Shown here: positions 41,951-53,602 of the stretch, piece after piece | Layout: every line of letters starts with the position of its first letter | Numbering within the stretch: the first letter of the stretch is position 1 | Source: Caprimulgus europaeus | Taxonomy: Eukaryota; Chordata; Aves; Caprimulgiformes; Caprimulgidae | Reading direction: 5' to 3' | DNA: 64,000 bases | Assembly (NCBI GenBank): GCA_907165065.1 | Contig: OU015541.1 | Coordinates: forward strand, 16,303,501-16,367,500 | Made by a program: the position numbers and the translations under genes | Notes under the pieces: generated by a model | What the model was told of the DNA's origin: nothing | Databases searched by the model: none | Seen by the model: only the letters and a program-made list of their open reading frames with translations

Positions 41951-42465
41951 AGCCTGGGGCAGCTCATCCCCTCTGCCTCTGCCTGCACATGCCCCCTGCC
42001 CTTTGGCCCCCCTTGCTGCCCCACAGCAGGCTCCCCCCATGGGAAACACCTCCCAGGACCAGCACCCCACACTGGGTCACGCTTGGAGGGGAAGCACTAC
42101 CTTCACCTCGCTGCTGTGTGCCTGTTCATCAGCCCCAGACCTCCCCTCCCATCTCCTTTTCCACCCACAGGCTCACCCCGCTGGGACCCCCAAGCAGCTG
42201 TTGACCCCCTTGAAGCCACCATGCCACTGCTGGTCCCTGGGGCCAGGGGGAGCACATCCCCTGGCCGGCTCGAGCCCCAGTGATCCCTGTCTGGGAGCCG
42301 CAGCACAGAGAGAAAGCGCCTCTGCCCTCGCCCCCGCACTCCCTTCCTTCAACAAACCCCCTGCTTTGTTTCCTCCTCCCTGGCTGTTTCATGGCTTTCA
42401 AGCCTGTGATCTGAGGGATTTGGGCAGCCAAAGTGGCACATAAAACCTAATGGGTGTGATACAGA
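41951..42465 (+). other. MYL9: Probable MYL9 3'UTR with a CATAAA polyadenylation signal
   Basis: About 500 bases after the stop, ending near the variant signal CATAAA at 42439-42444. No canonical AATAAA was seen in this interval. The length agrees with a typical MYL9 3'UTR; the exact end is inferred. Confidence 0.5.
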
Positions 42466-42514
42466 GGCGTGCTGCGTGTGGCTCCCTCATGGACCGGCAC
42501 TGTGCCATGCTGTG

Positions 42515-42566
42515 CTGTGCCCTGCCATTCCATGCCATGCCATGCCATGCCGTGCCGTGCTGTGCC
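42515..42566. repeat. Pentanucleotide-like (CATGC/CGTGC)n tract
   Basis: Short interrupted run of CCATG and CCGTG pentamers just after the presumed MYL9 3' end. Confidence 0.8.
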
Positions 42567-44974
42567 AAGTGGGTCTGGGGAGCAGGTTTGGGTACCACAT
42601 CTCCCCATCTTGCTGCCATTGCCAGCCACGGCCCCTTCCGGTGAGGCAGCCTGATTTTGAAGCCAAATTGCTCCCAGCCCGTGTAAAATCACCTTGAGCA
42701 TCGTTTCCTGCCTTTGCTGATGGGATGAGGGTCACTGTGCTCTGCCCCCACATCAGGATGGGCTGAGGTACGTGGCAAGATGCTGGCCACACTCCCCTCA
42801 TCAGCTGGTTTGGGGTCCTAGGGGCTCGGCCACCCTTTTGTGTCACCCTGAGCAGGCAGGGGTGAATGTAAGAGACAGGGAGGGAAAGAAATGACAAAGG
42901 GGGTTGTCCTCTTGACACCCATGACAAGGGTGTTGGGGTACGAGGGGCTCCCACCTTGCAAAGCTACTATCTGAAGTGTTGCTTGAAATCAGCCTGTCCC
43001 CCTGCCCTGGAAGGATGAATTTCTTGCTTTTTTTTAATTTAAAATGGAGGACAATGTGATGACAAACCCACAGAACCCGGTGAGGGCACAGTGTGTGCTG
43101 GAGATGCTCCCAGCACGCTGGGAAAAATCAGATGGGGTCTGCAGGAGCTCCATGGGCCTGTGCTGCTGGGATCAGAGCAGTCAGCAGCCCCGTCCATGCT
43201 CAGGGACCTGCGAGGCTGCAGGAGATGGATGCTCTCACCTGGGAGATGACCCATGGCTGAAGAGCTTCTCCTTGGTTCTTAGTGCTGCTGCTTCCCAGGT
43301 GCCGCAGCACAAGGAAAGAACTAAATTATCAGGGACACAGGGATGTGAAAGGCTGAACATGTCCTTTCCCAGTGAGCTCCCCAGGATCATGGCTCGTGTC
43401 CTGCAGCAACAGCCCCAACCAGGCCACCTCCATGTCCAGTGACACAGGTTATGGGAATACCCGAGAGGCAAAGGATACGGCAGCACGGGCTGAGAGAGGG
43501 TCTGCCTGGTGCTACAGCTTTTGGGAAGGGCAGTGGGGATGGTAGAGCTGTCCCATGGGAAGGGGCAGGAGGAGGTGGAGGGGCCGCAGTGCCCAGGCGT
43601 GGGGCTCCGGTGCCGGAGCCGGGCGGAGGTGAAGCCGCTGGTGCTGGTGCTGCCGGGCTGAGCCCGGCGCCGCGGGGCTGCGGCACCAACACTCGGACAC
43701 CGGATGCTTTCATGGCGCTGCCTGTTCCCACTGAGCGCACCGGCACTGACACAACCGTCGGTCTCCTCGCCGAGCAGGCGCCCATCACCTTTAAACCTTT
43801 AAACCCTTAAAGCTCTGCAGGAGATGAGGGGAGGAGCCCACCAGCCCAAGGCTCCCGCTCCATCCCTGAGCAGGGGAACGACAAACCCAGCTCTTGTTTT
43901 CCTCCTTATTAGCACCACCACGACTCCAGCCGTGTGGCCACTGCAGGCTGTTAACCAGTGAAACAGCCGCGTAAACACAGCTCCCAGGACCAGTCCTACC
44001 GGGGAACCGCAGCCTGTGGGAGGGAGTGGGAGCCCGGTGCTGGAGAGCCAGAGCCAGACCCCAAGGACAGGGCTGAAGCCAACGGCCGGCACAGCTGAGA
44101 ACAAGTCCAATTTTCCTTGCCAAAAATCCAGATTAAATGCCAGAGGGTCGGCAAAGGGTGGAGGGAGTCCTGCCTCGGCCAGGTCAGTGCCCTCAGAAGC
44201 TGCCCGGGGTTTCCAGCACCCCGTTCAGGCTCTCGCTGGCTGATTGTTTCTCAAATCGCTGGAGGTTAACAGCATTATCATGTCAATGGGCCCGGGCAGA
44301 CGGGAGCTGCCAGGGGACTCAGCCTGGACAAGCTCTCAGCCAGCACGGGCAGGGAGATGCCCCACAAGGCTCCTCATTCCCCATCAGCGGGGAGCTCCTG
44401 GCTCCTGCTCCAGGCTGGATTTGCCCTGGGATTTCTCCGCCCCAGATGCTGCTCAGGCACCCGGTGGGATTTTTCCAAAGCTGTTTTCACTCCGGCCAGA
44501 CCTGGAGCGCGGGAGGGCTCAGGGCCCAGCCCTGGACGGGGGTTGGAGCCCAGGGACTGTTCCCCCTTGTCTCAATTAGGCAGGAGGTGAATGCAGCCTT
44601 CCTCAAAGGGTGGGAGCAAAAGCAGGCTGCTGGGAGGGACAGTCACTCTGACAGGGACCCGGAGGGCGACGGGGGACCCTGCAGTGTCACGAAGCAGGCT
44701 GGGTGCCTGGGCAGGTTGTGGAGCAGAGAGGAGCCAGCCCGGTGTGAGGGGCCTGGGGCAGGAGATGGCACTGGTACAGACTGGCAGCAGGTGGGATTTG
44801 CACCCAGGGCCGGCCCCACACCCCACCTGTGGTTCACCAGCCCACACTGTGTTAACATTATTGGAGCAATAGCAATTTGGGGCACAGTTTCACTCAGAAG
44901 ATTGGAGATTTAGCAGCAACTAAATAAATGCTTTAAGGAATTATCTTTTTTTTTTTTTTTAATTGCTATTTAAT
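42566..44974. other. MYL9-TGIF2 intergenic spacer, left part
   Basis: About 2.4 kb without a recognised gene. A GC/CpG-rich patch lies near 43550-43760 and a T-run at 44947-44960 just precedes the next CR1. Confidence 0.5.
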
Positions 44975-45838
44975 CAGAATCTCAGACTGGTTTGGGTTGG
45001 AAGGGACCTTAAAGCAGTCCCAACCCCCCTGCCAGCAGCAGGGACACCTTCCACTAGACCAGGTTGCTCAAAGCCTCATCCAACCTGGCCGAGAACACTT
45101 CCAGGGAGGAGCAGCCACAGCTTCTCTGGCCAACCTGGGACAGGGTCTCACCACTCTCACACCAAACAATTTCTTCCTCACATCTCAGCTCCATCTCCCC
45201 TCTGGCATTTTCAAGCCATCACCCCTTGTTCTGTCACTACCTGCCCTGGTCCAAAGTCCCTCCCCAGCCTTCCTGGAGCCCCTTCAGGTACTGGGAGGCC
45301 ACTGGAAGGTCTCCCCGGAGCCTTCTCTTCTCCAGGCTGAACAGCCCCAACTCTCTCAGCCTGTCCTCACAGCAGAGCTGCTCCAGCCCTGGCATCATCC
45401 TCGTGGCCTCCTCTGCACTGGCTCCAGTGGGTCCATGTCCTTGTGCTGTTGGTGGCCCCAGCACTGGAGGCAGCACTGCAGGGGGGGTCTCAGGAGAGCG
45501 GAGCAGAGGGGCAGAATCCCCTCCCTGGCCCTGCTGCCCACGCTGCTCTGGGTGCAGCCCAGGACACGGTTATTGGCTCTGTGCTGCCAGCGCACGGTGG
45601 GGCTCATGTTGACCCCCAAGTCCTTCTCCTCAGGGCTGCTCTCCAGCCATTCTGCACCCAGCCTGGATCTGCGCTGAGGGTTGTGCTGACCCAGGAGCAG
45701 GACCTTGCCCTTGGCCTTGTTGAACTCCACGAGGTTTGCCCGGTCCCAGCTCTGCAGCCTGTGCAGGTCCCTCTGGATGCCATCCCATCCCTCCAGCGTG
45801 TCACCCGAACCGCCCAGCCTGGTGTTGTTGGCAAACTT
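44975..45838 (-). mobile_element. CR1 LINE fragment
   Basis: Minus orientation, same subfamily as 1583-2056, but about 400 bases longer at its 5' side. Minus-strand translation gives EKDLGVNMSPTVRWQ and WSSTRPRARSC-like RT C-terminal remnants with frame breaks. Confidence 0.9.
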
Positions 45839-46147
45839 TGTTTATATTATTCATAATCCTTTAATGCACAACACGATCTGCTTTGTATGGACCAAAAATC
45901 TGCCATAAAAGAAGGTTTTTTGCAGCCTTTCTCAATACCCGGATGGATACTCATCTGTCTGCAACGAGAAAAGAGGGGAGGGAGGGGACCTGCAGCACCG
46001 CTTGTGAAGGTGATGGATCCTGGGAGAGGAGAGCTGCTCCAAGGCTGGCTCCTGTGCCAGGGTGCCATCAAACACCCACTGCAAACAAGTGGAGAAAGAT
46101 GAAGTAGGACCCAGTGACCCTTGGGGCTGCTGTGCCCCCTGAGCACA

Positions 46148-46592
46148 GAATCTCTGAATTTCCTTGATTAGAAAAGCCCTTTGAGCTCATCGAGTCCCAT
46201 CATGAACCCACCACTGACAAGTCCCTGACTGACCCATGTCCCTCAGCACTGTGTCTACACGACTCTTCAATCCCTCCAGGGATGGGGACTCCACCTCTGC
46301 CCTGGGCAACCCCTTCCAATGCCTCAGAACCCTTTCAGCAAAGAAATTCTTCCTCACATCCCATCTCAACTGCCCTGGGCACAACTGGAGCCCATTTCCT
46401 CTTGTCCTGTTCCTTGTTCCTTGGTTGAACAGACCCACCCCCACCTCTCTCCACCCTCCTTGCAGGGACCTGGACAGAGCCAGAAGGTCTCCCCTCAGCC
46501 TCCTTTTCTCCAGGCTCAACACCCCCAGTTCCCTCAGCTGGGAACTCAGCACACTTGTGCTCCAGACCCCTCCCCAGCTCCGTTGCCCTTCT
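46148..46592 (-). mobile_element. CR1 LINE 3' fragment
   Basis: Minus orientation; the 3' end at left (CATCGAGTCCCATCATGAAC), then the same blocks as in the copies at 24032 and 27868. Confidence 0.92.
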
Positions 46593-47500
46593 CAAGCACA
46601 CACGTCCCTGGGGGGGATGCTCACACATGTGCTGGGCTTGGCAAGGATGAGCATGGACATCTCCAAGAGAAGGGATGGACATCCCAGAGTGGACATCCCC
46701 AAGAGAGGAGGGTCTCTCTACTGGCACGTCTCTGAGCTGGGCTCTGGAGGGGCTCATCTTGACTTCTCATGGCAGCACCTTCTCCATCACAGGACCTGGA
46801 AGGGGTTAGCCTGCTTTTCTCACTGCCTGATCTGTGGAATGCGGCACCACTGCTCAGAGCACCTCATCTCTCTGTGCTTCCCACCGAGGAAGGGGACCAC
46901 CCCATGGTGGTCATGATGGATGTGTCCCCTTCTGGGCTTGGTGTCGCTCACCTGCCTGTCCTGAGCATCTGGCAGAGGGTGAAGGTGTGACCCATCCTCA
47001 CATTGCAAACAGCACGGAGCACGTGGTGGGGAGCTCCTGCAGCAGCCACCATCTGGACCAGCAGTGTGCCTGTGCAGAAATGGAGCATTTGGTCTCCAAA
47101 ACTCAAAAGATCACCTTGGATTCTGCTATTGCCGTGGAGAAGCGCAGGGAGAGCAGTGGCAGCCCAGCAAGGCCTCCAAAGATCTCACCCGTTCTGTTGG
47201 CAATGGACGTGGCAAGGTCCCGCCTGGTGCCCCCTCGATCACCACCCTGGCTCTGAAACACCTTCCACTTTCTCGGGAGCAGTGACGTGCTGGGCTTCCA
47301 AATTTCCGTTCAGTCAGTCAAAAAGCCACCAAAGGAAGCACTGGTGGTGCCTCAGGGTGGTCTGAGGTTGCGGGGCTGTCATCCACAGCCACCTCAGCAG
47401 CTCCTGTCCCTGCACCCAGTGCCTGCCCCTCGACACCAGCAACCCCTCGGAGCTCAGTTACAGGAGTCAGCCTTGGCATAGCTGTGGGGAGGGAGCTTGT
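46593..47500. other. Spacer upstream of TGIF2, nothing recognised
   Basis: No exon, RNA gene or mobile element seen. A short repeat of GGACATCCC-like words occurs at 46670-46705. Confidence 0.45.
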
Positions 47501-47504
47501 GCAG

Positions 47505-47757
47505 TGCCTTGTGGGGGTGCCCCTGGGTGGGTGTCCCCAGGTGGGTGCCCCTGTGCGGGTGTTCCCGTGCACGTGTCCCCGGGTGGGTGCCCTGTTTGGG
47601 TGTCCCTGTGCAGATGCCTCTGTGGGTGTCCCCAGGTGGGTGCCCTGTTCGGGTGTCCCTGGATGGGTGCCCCCGGGTCGGTGTCCCTGTGTGGGTGTCC
47701 CCGGGCGGGTGTCCCTGTGCGGGTGTCCCCGAGTGGGTGCCCTGTTCGGGTGCTGGG
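47505..47757. repeat. GC-rich minisatellite upstream of TGIF2
   Basis: Imperfect tandem array of GGGTGTCCC and GGGTGCCC words with a basic period near 15-16 bp and larger repeated blocks. It borders the TGIF2 CpG island. Open frames on both strands here are by-products of the repeat. Confidence 0.85.
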
Positions 47758-49130
47758 GTGCAGCTCCTCTCGGGGGGTACCGCGGCATTTCCGCAGCCCG
47801 CGGGGCCGGGCGGGTGCGGGGTGTCCCTCCCGCCGGACACCGTGTCCGGGAGCGGGGGCAGAGCCCCATCCCCGCTCCGGGGCCGCTCCGGCCGGTGTTG
47901 CCGCCGCCGCCTGGTCCCAGCCCGGGGCTCGGCGGGGCGGGGGCGGGGGTGCCCGCTGCCCGGTGCCGCGGCGGTGACAGCCGGGGGCGGGCGGGCCGGG
48001 GCCGGGGGCGGGGGGCCCGGCCGAGTTCCTGCCTCCTCGGGAACAAAGGGAACTCTGTCTCGGCATCTGTCACCGCCGCCCACCCAAAACTTTTCGCCGC
48101 GCCTCGGCCGCCCGCCCCGCCGCCGCGGGAGGGTCCCGCCGCTCCCCCGGTACCAGCGGCGGCGGCGGCGCGACCCCGGCGCGGCCCATGCAAGGGCCGA
48201 GGCGGCGGCGGCGGCGGCCCGGGGGTAAGAGCGGGGCCGGGGCGGGCGGCAAACATGGAGTCCCGGGCAGGGGCGGCGCGGCGGGCCGGGCCGGAGCGGG
48301 GAGCGCGGAGCGGAGCGCGACCCGCCGCCTTTGTGCGGGCCGGGAGCCGCCCCCGGCGGGAAAAGTTTTCGGGAGCCGCGGGCGGGCGCGCCCGAGGGGG
48401 TTTGTTCCCTCTCCGCGCCCTTCCCAACTTGGCCGATGTTGTTTGTTCGGCCGGGGCCGCTCTGGGGCCGGACTGGGCCGTTGGCGGGGCCGGGGCCGCG
48501 GGCGAGTTTCCAGCTTCTCTTTCTTTCCCCGGGCAGCGGGGCGGGGGGGCCGGGGCTCGCCGCTGCCCCCGCTTTGTCTCCCCGCCGCCGCGCTACCTGT
48601 TGCGGCCGGAGGGGCGGCGGGGGTGGCCGGGCCCGCGCGGGGCCGCAGCGCCGGGCCGAGCCCCCGGCCCCTGACAGCGGCGCGGGGAAGCCGCCCCAGC
48701 CGCCCCCGCCTCCATCCCGCCGCACAATGACCCCGCGTGGTTCCTTCTCCCCGCAGCAGCTCCGGCTTTCCAGCCCCGGCCTTTTCTCTCCTGCGGAGAT
48801 TTTGCTTTTTTTTTTTAATTTTTAACTTTTTCTCCCTCAATGCGGGATTTTGGGTTTTCCCCGCGGTCGGTGGCTCGCCCCGCTCTCCACCGCGCTCCCC
48901 CGGTGCCGGCTCCGGAGCCCCCGGGGCTCTGCTCGGGCAGACCCAGGCCGGGGGTGGGCGGTTGTCTCCGCCGGTGCCTGTGGCTTCTTCTCCCCCCGGG
49001 GGGGTCTCAGCCTCCGGATTATCCCCCCCCCCGGCCCGGTGAGGAGCGGGCGCGCCACCCCGGCGGTGTCCCCCGTCCCGCCCCCCGCTCCCCTGGCCGG
49101 TCCTGCCTGACCCGTGCTCTTTGGTTTCCA
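47750..49130 (+). promoter_or_regulatory. CpG-island promoter region of TGIF2
   Basis: Very CpG-rich stretch ahead of the first coding exon. It contains G-boxes and no TATA box. A strong splice donor (CGGGG|GTAAGA at 48224/48225) may end a non-coding first exon that joins the acceptor at 49139; this is a prediction. Confidence 0.6.
48150..48224 (+). other. TGIF2: Possible non-coding first exon of TGIF2 (end only)
   Basis: Only the 3' border (donor GTAAGA at 48225) is supported; the start is arbitrary. Vertebrate TGIF2 has an untranslated first exon in a CpG island. Confidence 0.3.
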
Positions 49131-49174
49131 CCTTGCCAGGCTTTGAGCAGCAGAGATCTGCGGGCAGCTCCGCC

Positions 49175-49378
49175 ATGTCTGATAGTGACCTCGGGGAGGA
49201 TGAGAACGCCACGTCCCTGGACCCCTCACAGTCCAACAAGAGGAAGAGAAGGGGCAACCTCCCCAAGGAGTCCGTGAAGATCCTCCGGGACTGGCTGTAC
49301 GAGCACCGCTTCAATGCCTACCCCTCCGAGCAGGAGAAGCTCAGCCTCTCCGGGCAGACCAGCCTCTCCGTACTGCAG
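49175..49378 (+). CDS. TGIF2: TGIF2 first coding exon
   Basis: Acceptor CTTGCCAG|GCTTTG at 49139/49140, ATG at 49175, donor CTGCAG|GTAGGA. 68 codons cover the acidic leader and homeodomain helices 1-2. Confidence 0.97.
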
Positions 49379-52300
49379 GTAGGAGCCAGTCCCCCGTGCG
49401 CTGGGGACACTGCTGGGTCTTCTGCCACGATGCTTGGGACAGGCCAGGCTGGGAGAACCCCACCGAAGATCCCAAAGGACTTGGCATGGTGGAAGCACTG
49501 GCTCCTGAAGGGCAGCAAGGAGGGAACGGCAGGGAAGTGAAGGCACCTGCCTGTGGGCAGCCCCCCTTGGGCAGGGGTCCGGGCCCTGGAGCCTGTTTCA
49601 TGGCAGCGCTGGAGCAGAGCTGCCCAGAAGATGGAGGGACTCGGATGGGACAAACTAAGCAGCACCCCATCAGCAGTAAAAGCTGCCACAGGTGGAGGGT
49701 TTCAGTGGGTGCTGCTTTAGCCTGTTCCCCTGCACACCCCCATGCACACAGAGCTGGGCAGGGGGCAACTATCCCAGGAGAGAAAAAGCCATCCAAGCTG
49801 GGCTGGGCTTTGACCCCAGGGGGGCCGTTAGCCTCGCTAAGTACTGGCTGGCCCACCTGGCCCCAGTGGCAGCAGTTGCATTAAGGGGAGTCCAGCCCAG
49901 CTGAGGGCTCCTGGACAGGAGTCCCCCTGCCCCGCTCCCAGCTGTGGGCTAATGTTTTCCTGGTGCTGTGATGGCTGGCAGTGGGGGTGAGCAGTGCTCT
50001 TCCTTCCAGCTTTGGCTTTCCCCCTGCCTGCTGGTGGGGTGGCAGGGAGAGCCTGTCTGCAGCGACCTGTCCCTTTGATCCGTGCAAAGGCCAGTAGCCT
50101 CCAGGCAGGGGACCCCTGTGTGCCCAGGGCCCCGTACCCCCCCGCCCCAGCCTAGCAAGGTGGGAGGTGCACAGAGGATTCGCTCTGTTCTCTGATTCTG
50201 GGCCACAGCCAGGCAGAAAACAGCTCTTCTGTGCAGGGGAGCAGGCAAGGGCTGGTGGGTTTGCAGCTGAGCTCTTTTCCTTGGGAAAGAGCTGCTTCTC
50301 CTCTGCACCTCCAGCTCCCGTGGCTCAGTGCAGGCCTGGCCAGCCGTCCCGGTCACAGCCCGGTCACTGGTGCGTGGGCAGTGCCTGGCTGCTTTGTCTC
50401 TCCCTGCCCAGCAAACTTTCATTTCAGTGTATTTCTGTAAATGGTGTCTGCACAACAGATTGGTGTCTGGGCAGCTGCTCCGAGGGGAGGCTGGTGGTCC
50501 TGGGAGGGCTTGAGTCAGAGTGGTGGGGGAACAGCGATGGGTTTGGGGCCGTGGGAGTCTGGGCTTGTCCTGGACCAGGGCTGGCATGGCAGTGCCTGGT
50601 GCACGAGGGTTTACCCAGGGCTCGCAGCGGTGGGACTGGCAGGTGCCCGGTGGGACTGGCAGGTGCCCGGCTCTCCGTGCCCCGGGCTCTTTGGACCGAG
50701 GAGGGTGTTGGCAGGCAGGTGAGGTTGTGTCAAGGTGTGACCTTGCCACGCGGCGGCTGTTGTCTGCCCAGTGGGAGCCCCCACAGCCAGCCTGTGCTGG
50801 TGAGGAGACTGCCCCTTGACCCCCAGGGAGGGGGTCCCAGCTCAGTGCCATTTCCCAGGGCAAGCTGAGGGCTGTCAGTCAGTCTGAGGTGACACAAGAG
50901 GACACCGTGGGGGCTGCTCCATCTGACCAGCAGAAGCCTGTTGGGCTGGAGGTGTGGGACACCCCATGGCAAGGCTGGAGTGGCTGTGGGGTTCGATCCA
51001 GTCCCTCCAGGAGCCTCTGGGGCACAGGGCTCTGCTGCAGCCGCCAGCCGAGCACCCCGGTTGTTTATTTGTGCACCCCCCTGCCCAGCCCAGTGGCCTG
51101 GGGAGCTGGAGCCAGCGGGCAGGGACCAGGAGTGCAGCAACCCCGGCTCTCCAGGAGACTGGGCAGCCATGTGTCTCCCTTGTGGGAAGCTGGGAGGTGA
51201 GAAAGCAGCGCCTGCTCCTGGCCAGGCTTCCTGGACAACAGCGAGTGTCCAAGCCTGTGCCCTCCTGCAGGGCTGGGCTTTTCCTCCCTGCAGCGGGGAC
51301 GCTGCTCTCTCTCGCAGCGGTGGTGGGGACAGATGCTGCCCACAGTGACGGTCCAGCGTGTGCTGGTGCTGGAACCCAGGGGTGGCCGCTCGCTTCAGAG
51401 CCGAGGCAGATCCCAGCTCCCCGGGCCGGTGACGCTGCGCGGTGTCACCGGTGGTTGCGGTGTCCCCAGTGGTTGCGGTGTCACCAGTGGCTGTGTGTGC
51501 CTCTCTCGGTGCTGTGTTCTCCAGAAGGACCTGAATGCTGGAAGGGGTGTGGGGATGTGGAGCAGCAGGATTTTATGGGGCTTCTCGGTGCTGTGGAGTT
51601 GGTTGGGCTGTTTGTTGGGAGCCTGGCCCTCTGGCTGGGGATTTGCCGCGGTTGATGGCTGTGGAATTGCAAGATCATCTCAAGGGGACCCAGCTAAGGC
51701 TAAGGGTGGGTGTTTGGAAAGGAAAAGGGGGTGAGACTGATGTATTTGAGGGTGTTAAATGACAAATATTGTCTTAAAAACAAAAAAAGGACAACTGGAA
51801 TCTTGCTGCGATCAAAGCTGTGGTAAATTCTCTCTCCCTGGGGGAAATATTTTGTGTAGCTGTTGATTTGGGAAAGATCAGTCATTTCCCCCCCCCCCCG
51901 CCCCCCATTTATTCTCTTCTAACTGGTTTTTAGGAAGAAGGCAGCTATTTTAAGGTGGGATTTTCTGTAAAGATGCTGAAACAATACATGGCTGAGACTG
52001 AGGAGATGGCTGCTGTGTTTCTGAGGTGTAGCTGCAGAGCTCTGCCCTTTGGTGTGCAGGTGTTTGCAAGAGCCTCTAACGTCAGCTGTGCCCCCGCTCG
52101 CTGGCAGGAGGCACGGGAAGATGTCGGGACCCTGCTGCAGGCCCTGCTGCCCCATGAGGGGATGGGGCTGCAGCTCTGGGAGCTGCTGGTTTTTGGGGTT
52201 TTCCATCCATGCTGCTGTCCTGCTGTCTGTCTGTCTGTGCTGGGCAGCCTTGGAGCTCCCAGCCAGGGTGGCAGCGTGTTGGCACCGGTGCCAGCGTGTG

Positions 52301-53602
52301 ACGGGCGGCTGGGCACGCTGACCTCGGGGCTGGGCAAACTCCCCCCAGCCCAGGGACCTGCTGGGGGCCGCTGGGCTCAGAGCTGTCTCTGCAATGCCAC
52401 AGTCTCTGGCTGGGAGGGTGGCAGCAGCCCCCCAAAGGGTGATGGGAGCTGCACCCCGCTTTACCCGCGTGTGGCTGGGCACAGCCGGGTGTTGGGCGTT
52501 TGGGGCTTCGGAGGAGCACAGCACTGAGCCCTCATTCCCCGGCGAGCGGGCAGCTCTGCTCGAGAGCCACTGCGGCTCCAGTGCCTCTGTGCAGCCTGGC
52601 TCTGCCTGGCGGGGTGGCTGGGTGCCCACGTTGCCCAGGCCCTGTTAGTTCAGTGTGCTGGTGTGGTGAGCAGGCGCTGGTAGTGCCATGGGGTGCTGGC
52701 ACCCATGGGAGAGGCACAGGGTGGGCTGGCAGGGCTGAGTAGCAGCGTTGCACTGTGGGCAGCCGGGTCAGGGGTGCAAGAGGAAGGGGCTGCCCCAGGC
52801 AGGCGGTGCCAGGCAGGAAGCAGCCGGCGTTGGGGTTTCCGTGGGTGGGCAGGGAGCCCCTGCCAGAAGCAGCTCTGGAGCCCCACGGGAAGGAGGTGTG
52901 GGTCTGGGGGGAGCCCTGCGGTGGCTGGGGTGTGCAGGAGCTGCTGGCTGGGTCCGGGGACCAGGGGGGTTGGTTTTTGTGCGTGCCTGGCAGCGCTGTG
53001 CCCCTCTGTCCCTCCAGATCTGCAACTGGTTCATCAACGCCAGGAGGCGGCTGCTCCCCGACATGCTGCGCAAGGACGGGAAGGACCCCAACCAGTTCAC
53101 CATCTCCCGGCGCGGGGGCAAAGCCGGTGACGTGGCCCTGCCGCGGGGAGCTGCTGCCGGCGCCGGGGTCCTGGTGGTACCGCCCGTGACGGCCGCGGGG
53201 GCCTCCAAGGTGCTGTCGATGTCGGTGTGCCCGCAGGTCCTGTGCCACCCTGCCCAGGCGCTGGGCACCAACCTGACGGTGGTGAGCGCCCGCGGCCCCG
53301 AGTGGGAGAAGCCCCCTGGCCTGCAGCGAGCGGAGCCGGACCCTGTCCCCAAAGTGTCACTGGGTGCCGCCGGCAGCACCGTGACCTTGCTGGCCCGGGC
53401 GGAGGCCGCCAGCCCCACCAGCGGACTCTTCAACACGCCGCCCCCCACGCCCCCGGAGCTCTTTGGCGACGACTTCAGCAGCTTCCAGCTGCTGGTGGAG
53501 GTGGCTCTGCAGAAGGCGGCCGAGCTGGAGTCGCAGCGGCAGGGTGGGCAGCTGCCCCTCTTGCCCCAGACTGAGCACCCGGGAACCTCCCTCTCCAAAT
53601 AA
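49175..53602 (+). CDS. TGIF2: TGIF2, TGFB-induced factor homeobox 2, complete
   Basis: TGIF2 is a nuclear TALE-homeodomain repressor that binds TGTCA-type sites and dampens TGF-beta/SMAD signalling with histone deacetylases. Two coding exons (49175-49378 and 53018-53602) give 786 nt plus stop, 262 residues; the human protein is about 237. The homeodomain spans about residues 22-84: [40 protein letters not shown] (with the TALE three-residue AYP insertion) and, across the splice, [18 protein letters not shown] (recognition helix WFINARRR). Then come [13 protein letters not shown], an Ala/Val/Pro-rich repressor segment, [10 protein letters not shown] and the conserved [19 protein letters not shown]. 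The N-terminal acidic leader [10 protein letters not shown] is conserved, followed by a bird-type insert [11 protein letters not shown]. The start context CCGCCATGT is good. Confidence 0.97.
49379..53017 (+). other. TGIF2 intron between the coding exons
   Basis: 3.6 kb, GC-rich, no mobile element recognised. A C-run at 51889-51906 and a small CGGTGTC(A/C)CC repeat at 51438-51490 are the only structures seen. Confidence 0.6.
53018..53602 (+). CDS. TGIF2: TGIF2 last coding exon with stop
   Basis: Acceptor CCCTCCAG|ATCTGC; TAA at 53600-53602. 194 codons with homeodomain helix 3 and the repression domain. Confidence 0.97.
   Translation: MCNWFINARRRLLPDMLRKDGKDPNQFTISRRGGKAGDVALPRGAAAGAGVLVVPPVTAAGASKVLSMSVCPQVLCHPAQALGTNLTVVSARGPEWEKPPGLQRAEPDPVPKVSLGAAGSTVTLLARAEAASPTSGLFNTPPPTPPELFGDDFSSFQLLVEVALQKAAELESQRQGGQLPLLPQTEHPGTSLSK

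Noticed and set aside
47318..49314. Very long minus-strand frames (369, 423, 414 codons) over the TGIF2 promoter
   Set aside because: CpG-island composition lacks stop codons; no domain, splice or homology support.
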